From an uncultured Eubacteriales bacterium (GTDB lineage: Bacteria; Bacillota; Clostridia; Oscillospirales; Acutalibacteraceae): DNA of 36,893 bases. Numbering within the stretch: position 1 is the stretch's first letter; every line of letters begins with the position of its first letter. Location: the NCBI GenBank assembly GCA_900316495.1, contig ONDC01000017.1, positions 1 through 36,893 on the forward strand, written 5' to 3'. The position numbers and the translations under genes were made by a program. A model generated the notes under the pieces. That model was not told the origin of the DNA, searched no databases, and saw only the letters and a program-made list of their open reading frames with translations. This document shows, piece by piece, positions 33,508 to 36,893 of this stretch.

Positions 33508-33561
33508 CTGTAAATAAGTAAAAAAACTGTTGCCGTTCCCGACCGGGCGACAATCAGGTGG

Positions 33562-33608
33562 GAAAAAAAGAAAAGCTGCCATACCCCGGACAATGGAGGT
33601 ATGGCAGC
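33562..33608 (-). terminator. Rho-independent terminator of the surface protein gene
   Basis: A perfect 11-bp stem, GCTGCCATACC (33575-33585) with GGTATGGCAGC (33598-33608), is followed on the minus strand by TTTTCTTTTTTTC. It separates the surface protein gene from the glycan operon promoter. Confidence 0.93.
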
Positions 33609-33643
33609 CATTTTCTTAAGTGAAAGGATTATCTATTGCGCGG

Positions 33644-36600
33644 CTATTCCGAATCACTGTCTGAGCGCCGTCTGAGCATGATGACCGCCAGTCCTAAAGT
33701 GAAGAGAAGGAACAGCGCGATGGATCCGCCAATACTGACTTCGGTGCCTGTCGGAATAATACGGCTCTTATCGTTGACATAGGATATTCTCTGGTCTTGC
33801 AGAGCATGGCCTGCACTGTCGCAGATCGGTCCGTACCATCTATATTGCGAATCGCTTTGTATACGCGGAATGCCGTTTGCCGATGACTGCACCGTATAGC
33901 CTCTTGCGCCGGAACGGTTCTCGGTGACAGAGTAGATCATATCCGTGGGCATTTTGGCGAATGTAATGGTTTCATTGTGGCACAGGGTGAACGTCGCGCT
34001 GCCGTTTTTGAATGACAGCTTGTCAACCACGTCTCCGGTAATCGCGCCGGTCTTTTCATAATCCAGCGTGCCTTCATAGGGTGTGCCGTCACCGTTTGTT
34101 GCCGTCATGGTATAGGTGAAGTAAAGGCGTTTGTCGCCGAAATTGCCTGTGACCGTCTTGCTGACCGACAGCTTGTAGACGGAACCGGTATTGAGAATAT
34201 AGCCTCCGTTCGGGGCATGACCGCTTGAAGTGACGTCGGAGTGATTCTCGTCTGAATAGACGACGTCGAATCCGTCCGGCACATCCTCTGTGACGAAATA
34301 CTTCCAGAGCGTACCCTCAGGCGTGTATTTTTCCAGACCGGAAATAGTAAGCTGATACCTGCCGTTGGCTTTTTCTGAAAAGCTGAGAGATGCACCTTCG
34401 GTCAACCCCCCTGTGGGTTGACAGCCGGTTGCCGTCATACTGCAGGGTATCGAGAAGGACGTATCCCTGCTGCCATCGGGTCTGCACCGGAAGACATTCA
34501 GAGCTATTTCCACTCCCTCGGGCCAGAGATTATTCGCCGTATTGTGCCATTGCTTTGTCACCCGGAACGAGGTCAGCGCCATGGAATTGGTAATGATGCC
34601 GTCCACGGGAGCTGAAGTGCCGTTCGACGGATAGGTCGGCTCATAACCCGGCGAACAGCTCAGCTCGGTGAAGAAATAATTCAGGGGAACATCGAGGTCG
34701 TTGGTGACAGGAACATTTTCAAACAGGATCGTCCATTCCTCTCCGTCCGCCGTCTGTGTCACGCTCTCGCAGTTTTCCGAGGCGGTGACCGCCAATGTGG
34801 CCAGTGCCTTTGCGTCAGAAACGGCACCGTCCTGCGGATAACCCCAGAGACAGATGGTTGCCGTCGCGTCCTGTGGAACCGTTCCAAACCATTTTTTGGT
34901 GACGCTCACACTGGTGGAACATTTCGTATTCTGGATCGTGACCGCCTTACTGTCCGGAAGCTCATAGAATTCCTTGTCCTGTATATAGCCATTGAATTGT
35001 GTTGCTTCCACTACGGCATATTGCTGTAAGGTATTGCCGTCTTCCTTGTATTTCGGCAGTCCCTCGAAGAATGCTGTGCCCGCGGTCGGTTCGCCGTTGT
35101 TGTCCGCGACGCCGTCAAGCAGTATGGATTTTACCACAGTAGTCCCCGCCACGCCGTTGTCGAGCGTTACGATGTTTAACCTTACATTCAGTCCCTCCGG
35201 CCAATTGATTTCATTTCCGTTCTGGTCGTACCACTTCTTTGTGGCTCTGCGGTCAACAGTATTGACGTAATACTCGTTGGTGAAGGTGACTCCTAAAACT
35301 TCGGCTTTTTCCAGCTGCTCCTGGGTGATGGTAAATTCAGTCGAGTCTGTCTTTCCTGTCGTGTTGTTGGTCCACAAATAGCTTGTACTTACTGCGGCAC
35401 CCCGATGGTTTGCCAGGATATTGTTGTTTCCGATTTCACTAATCCTGTATTTGCCGGGTAAGAGACCCTTAATGAGAATATTTCCTGTCTTTTTTGTATC
35501 GTCAATTACTTTATCGCCATTATCGGGATCGCCGCCCGCCGGATCGCCACCCGAGGGATCGCCGCCCGCCGGATCGCCACCCGAGGAATCGCCGCCCGAG
35601 GGATCGCCGCCCGCCGGATCGCCGCCCGCCGGATCGCTTTCCGATGAGTTATCAGGGAGCATATCCTTGTATTCAATGGTGGCATAATCGTCGTAGTCTA
35701 CCCACTCCTCAGTTTCATCGTCATATTTTTCCACTTTAAAGCTCAAAAGGTCAATATCCTTATTGAAAAGATTGACGTTTCCAGTGATTACCTTTTCCAG
35801 TTTTACAGTTACGTTTTTCGGAGAATTGCGAACCGTCAGAGTGTCCCCCAGGAGATACTCCCTCTGGGAATAATTGACCTGACCGTCGGTACGTATCATG
35901 AACTGATACCATGTTGTGCTGGCGATATAATTCTCTGGCGCACTCTCCTCGTGGATGTAATAGTATTTGTTGGCAGCGAGATTAAAGCCGTGTACCTGCA
36001 TATCAAGAATCAGGTGAATCTGACCGTCCTTACCGGTTTCGCTGTCGTGAGCAGACGTCATGGTAAAGGGCTCGTTGTGAACCACGATAGGTTTATAAGT
36101 CCTGTTGCCGTTTTCGTCTGTCAACTCATTGCCGTACTCGTCAGTTTCCGCTTCATACAGCCCGAAAACGGCGCCGTTGAGACCCAATTCCATATGATTG
36201 GAGCAATACTTGTAAATGAATATTTGCGGCGTTATCGCGTCGCCAAGAGATTTAACGCTGACTTCCGCGTTATCTTCTACCGTAGCAGATAATCCATTGA
36301 CTTCGACGGTATTGCTGAAGGGGACGTAATCCTTGCCTTCCTCTGCCGCTTCCGTGATCTGTGCCTCGTAAGTGATGTTGATATAGGTGTTGTCGGGGAT
36401 AACGAAGGTGCCCTTGTTTTTGCTGTAGTCATAGGTGACATCACTATCTTTGCCCGGGGGATAGGTTGTAATCTTAATCGACCGGTAGTTGACCGAGAGA
36501 GAAGAAGAATAGGTGTCTGTCATCGCCATGGGGTCGCCATTGTTGAGCGTACCCCTGCCGGGATTGATGTTGATCTCAAATTTGTAGGTGGGATGCTTAA

Positions 36601-36893
36601 GGCCGTATTCACTGTTGTCTTTGTTCAAGCGGGAATAGGATTTGTCCACAGGGAAAATCTTATTTTTGTGCGGCAGATTAACGTTTGCCGTTGTCGAGGT
36701 GCCGCGGAAGGAGGCAGTATTGGTAACCGTATAAGGCGTTATCGTTTTCGGCTCGTTGGGATTCTCTGACGGCGGATAATCGCCGTTGATCAGAGATTTA
36801 TTCCGGGTCGCGACCAGCTGCTCGATCCTTGCAAGCGCCTCCGCGTCGCAGGGAACCAAAAAATAATCAACGGAATAGAAGTTGTAATACTGT
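33644..36893 (-). CDS. Large SpaA/Cna-B repeat surface protein (partial at right edge)
   Basis: The frame is open to the window edge, continuing upstream through Y-Y-N-F-Y-S-V-D-Y-F, so the start is outside. The visible 1082 residues include a beta-rich stalk region, a SpaA-like domain (I-Y-K-Y-C-S-N, N-G-A-V-F-G-L-Y-E-A; 36240-35890), and a domain starting K-V-I-T-G-N-V. A G-G-D-P-A/S repeat lies at about 35527-35637, and several Cna-B-type repeats (A-T-K-K-W-Y-D-Q-N-G; V-T-K-K-W-F-G; V-T-K-Q-W-H-N) follow. A last stalk domain is at V-S-K-T-V-T-G-N. The C-terminus is a sorting-like signal, R-I-I-P-T-G-T-E, a hydrophobic span and R-R-R-S-D-S-D-S-E. The motif is not a standard L-P-x-T-G. Cna-B and SpaA domains form isopeptide-stabilised stalks of pili or adhesins on the cell wall. 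Confidence 0.88.
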   Translation of the reverse strand, partial: QYYNFYSVDYFLVPCDAEALARIEQLVATRNKSLINGDYPPSENPNEPKTITPYTVTNTASFRGTSTTANVNLPHKNKIFPVDKSYSRLNKDNSEYGLKHPTYKFEININPGRGTLNNGDPMAMTDTYSSSLSVNYRSIKITTYPPGKDSDVTYDYSKNKGTFVIPDNTYINITYEAQITEAAEEGKDYVPFSNTVEVNGLSATVEDNAEVSVKSLGDAITPQIFIYKYCSNHMELGLNGAVFGLYEAETDEYGNELTDENGNRTYKPIVVHNEPFTMTSAHDSETGKDGQIHLILDMQVHGFNLAANKYYYIHEESAPENYIASTTWYQFMIRTDGQVNYSQREYLLGDTLTVRNSPKNVTVKLEKVITGNVNLFNKDIDLLSFKVEKYDDETEEWVDYDDYATIEYKDMLPDNSSESDPAGGDPAGGDPSGGDSSGGDPAGGDPSGGDPAGGDPDNGDKVIDDTKKTGNILIKGLLPGKYRISEIGNNNILANHRGAAVSTSYLWTNNTTGKTDSTEFTITQEQLEKAEVLGVTFTNEYYVNTVDRRATKKWYDQNGNEINWPEGLNVRLNIVTLDNGVAGTTVVKSILLDGVADNNGEPTAGTAFFEGLPKYKEDGNTLQQYAVVEATQFNGYIQDKEFYELPDSKAVTIQNTKCSTSVSVTKKWFGTVPQDATATICLWGYPQDGAVSDAKALATLAVTASENCESVTQTADGEEWTILFENVPVTNDLDVPLNYFFTELSCSPGYEPTYPSNGTSAPVDGIITNSMALTSFRVTKQWHNTANNLWPEGVEIALNVFRCRPDGSRDTSFSIPCSMTATGCQPTGGLTEGASLSFSEKANGRYQLTISGLEKYTPEGTLWKYFVTEDVPDGFDVVYSDENHSDVTSSGHAPNGGYILNTGSVYKLSVSKTVTGNFGDKRLYFTYTMTATNGDGTPYEGTLDYEKTGAITGDVVDKLSFKNGSATFTLCHNETITFAKMPTDMIYSVTENRSGARGYTVQSSANGIPRIQSDSQYRWYGPICDSAGHALQDQRISYVNDKSRIIPTGTEVSIGGSIALFLLFTLGLAVIMLRRRSDSDSE
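35527..35637 (-). repeat. 15-bp tandem repeats encoding G-G-D-P-A/S
   Basis: About seven and a half direct copies of a 15-bp unit encode a Gly-Gly-Asp-Pro-(Ala/Ser) linker within the surface protein. Units differ by a few substitutions (Ala or Ser, one G-G-D-S-S). The near identity suggests expansion by slippage and probable length variation between strains. It serves as a flexible spacer between stalk domains. Confidence 0.9.

Noticed and set aside
35527-35637. Possible CRISPR array
   Set aside because: The 15-bp units are head to tail without spacers and encode an in-frame G-G-D-P-A linker.

Overview
The window looks like a chromosomal segment of a low-to-mid GC Gram-positive Clostridia bacterium, probably of the Ruminococcaceae/Oscillospiraceae type. 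The basis is strong AGGAGG-like ribosome binding sites, sigma-A promoters of the TTGACA-N17-TATAAT kind, a SpoVT-type sporulation regulator, lipoproteins with lipoboxes, and a sortase-type surface protein. Placement is an inference from gene content. I see no tRNA, rRNA, CRISPR array, transposase, integrase or phage gene.

Layout. Positions 1-2000 (minus strand): the start of rpsG at the window edge, rpsL with its own promoter, and a TraX-family membrane protein. Positions 2000-5000 (plus): a CapA-type metallophosphatase and, 17 nt later, a protein with two TIR-like domains, ended by a strong terminator. Positions 5100-9650 (plus): spoVT, an RsuA-family pseudouridine synthase, a sugar-ABC ATPase broken by an internal deletion, and a PucR/CdaR-type regulator. 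Positions 9650-16800 (minus): a small membrane protein, a DUF4349 lipoprotein, and an operon proB-proA-(1005-residue membrane protein with a long acidic cytoplasmic part). Positions 17000-21600 (plus): a lipoprotein, glmM, a cohesin-like membrane protein and a Nudix hydrolase. Positions 21650-33510 (minus): one long glycan operon from a single promoter near 33490. Positions 33560-36893 (minus): a large SpaA/Cna-B-type surface protein that runs off the right edge.

How genes work together. The glycan operon encodes two tandem GT2 paralogues (the first broken), a Wzx-type flippase, a GT2 with an added C-terminal nucleotide-binding-like domain, a UlaG-like metallo-hydrolase, an ATP-grasp ligase, an SDR, a pyruvyl-transferase-family protein, a VioA-like sugar aminotransferase, RfbA and RfbB. 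RfbA, RfbB and the aminotransferase would suffice to make dTDP-4-amino-4,6-dideoxyglucose from glucose-1-phosphate. No rfbC or rfbD is present, so dTDP-rhamnose is not the expected product here. The ATP-grasp ligase is a candidate for acylating the new amine. This is an inferred pathway.

Oddities. Three genes (capA-like near 2540, ABC ATPase near 7828, GT2 near 33070) lack an internal piece that relatives have. Two of these gaps break the reading frame, and all three junctions lie at GGC-containing sequence. They may be real decay or sequencing/assembly deletions. The double-TIR protein and the acyl-amino-sugar cassette are the best candidates for undescribed biology.
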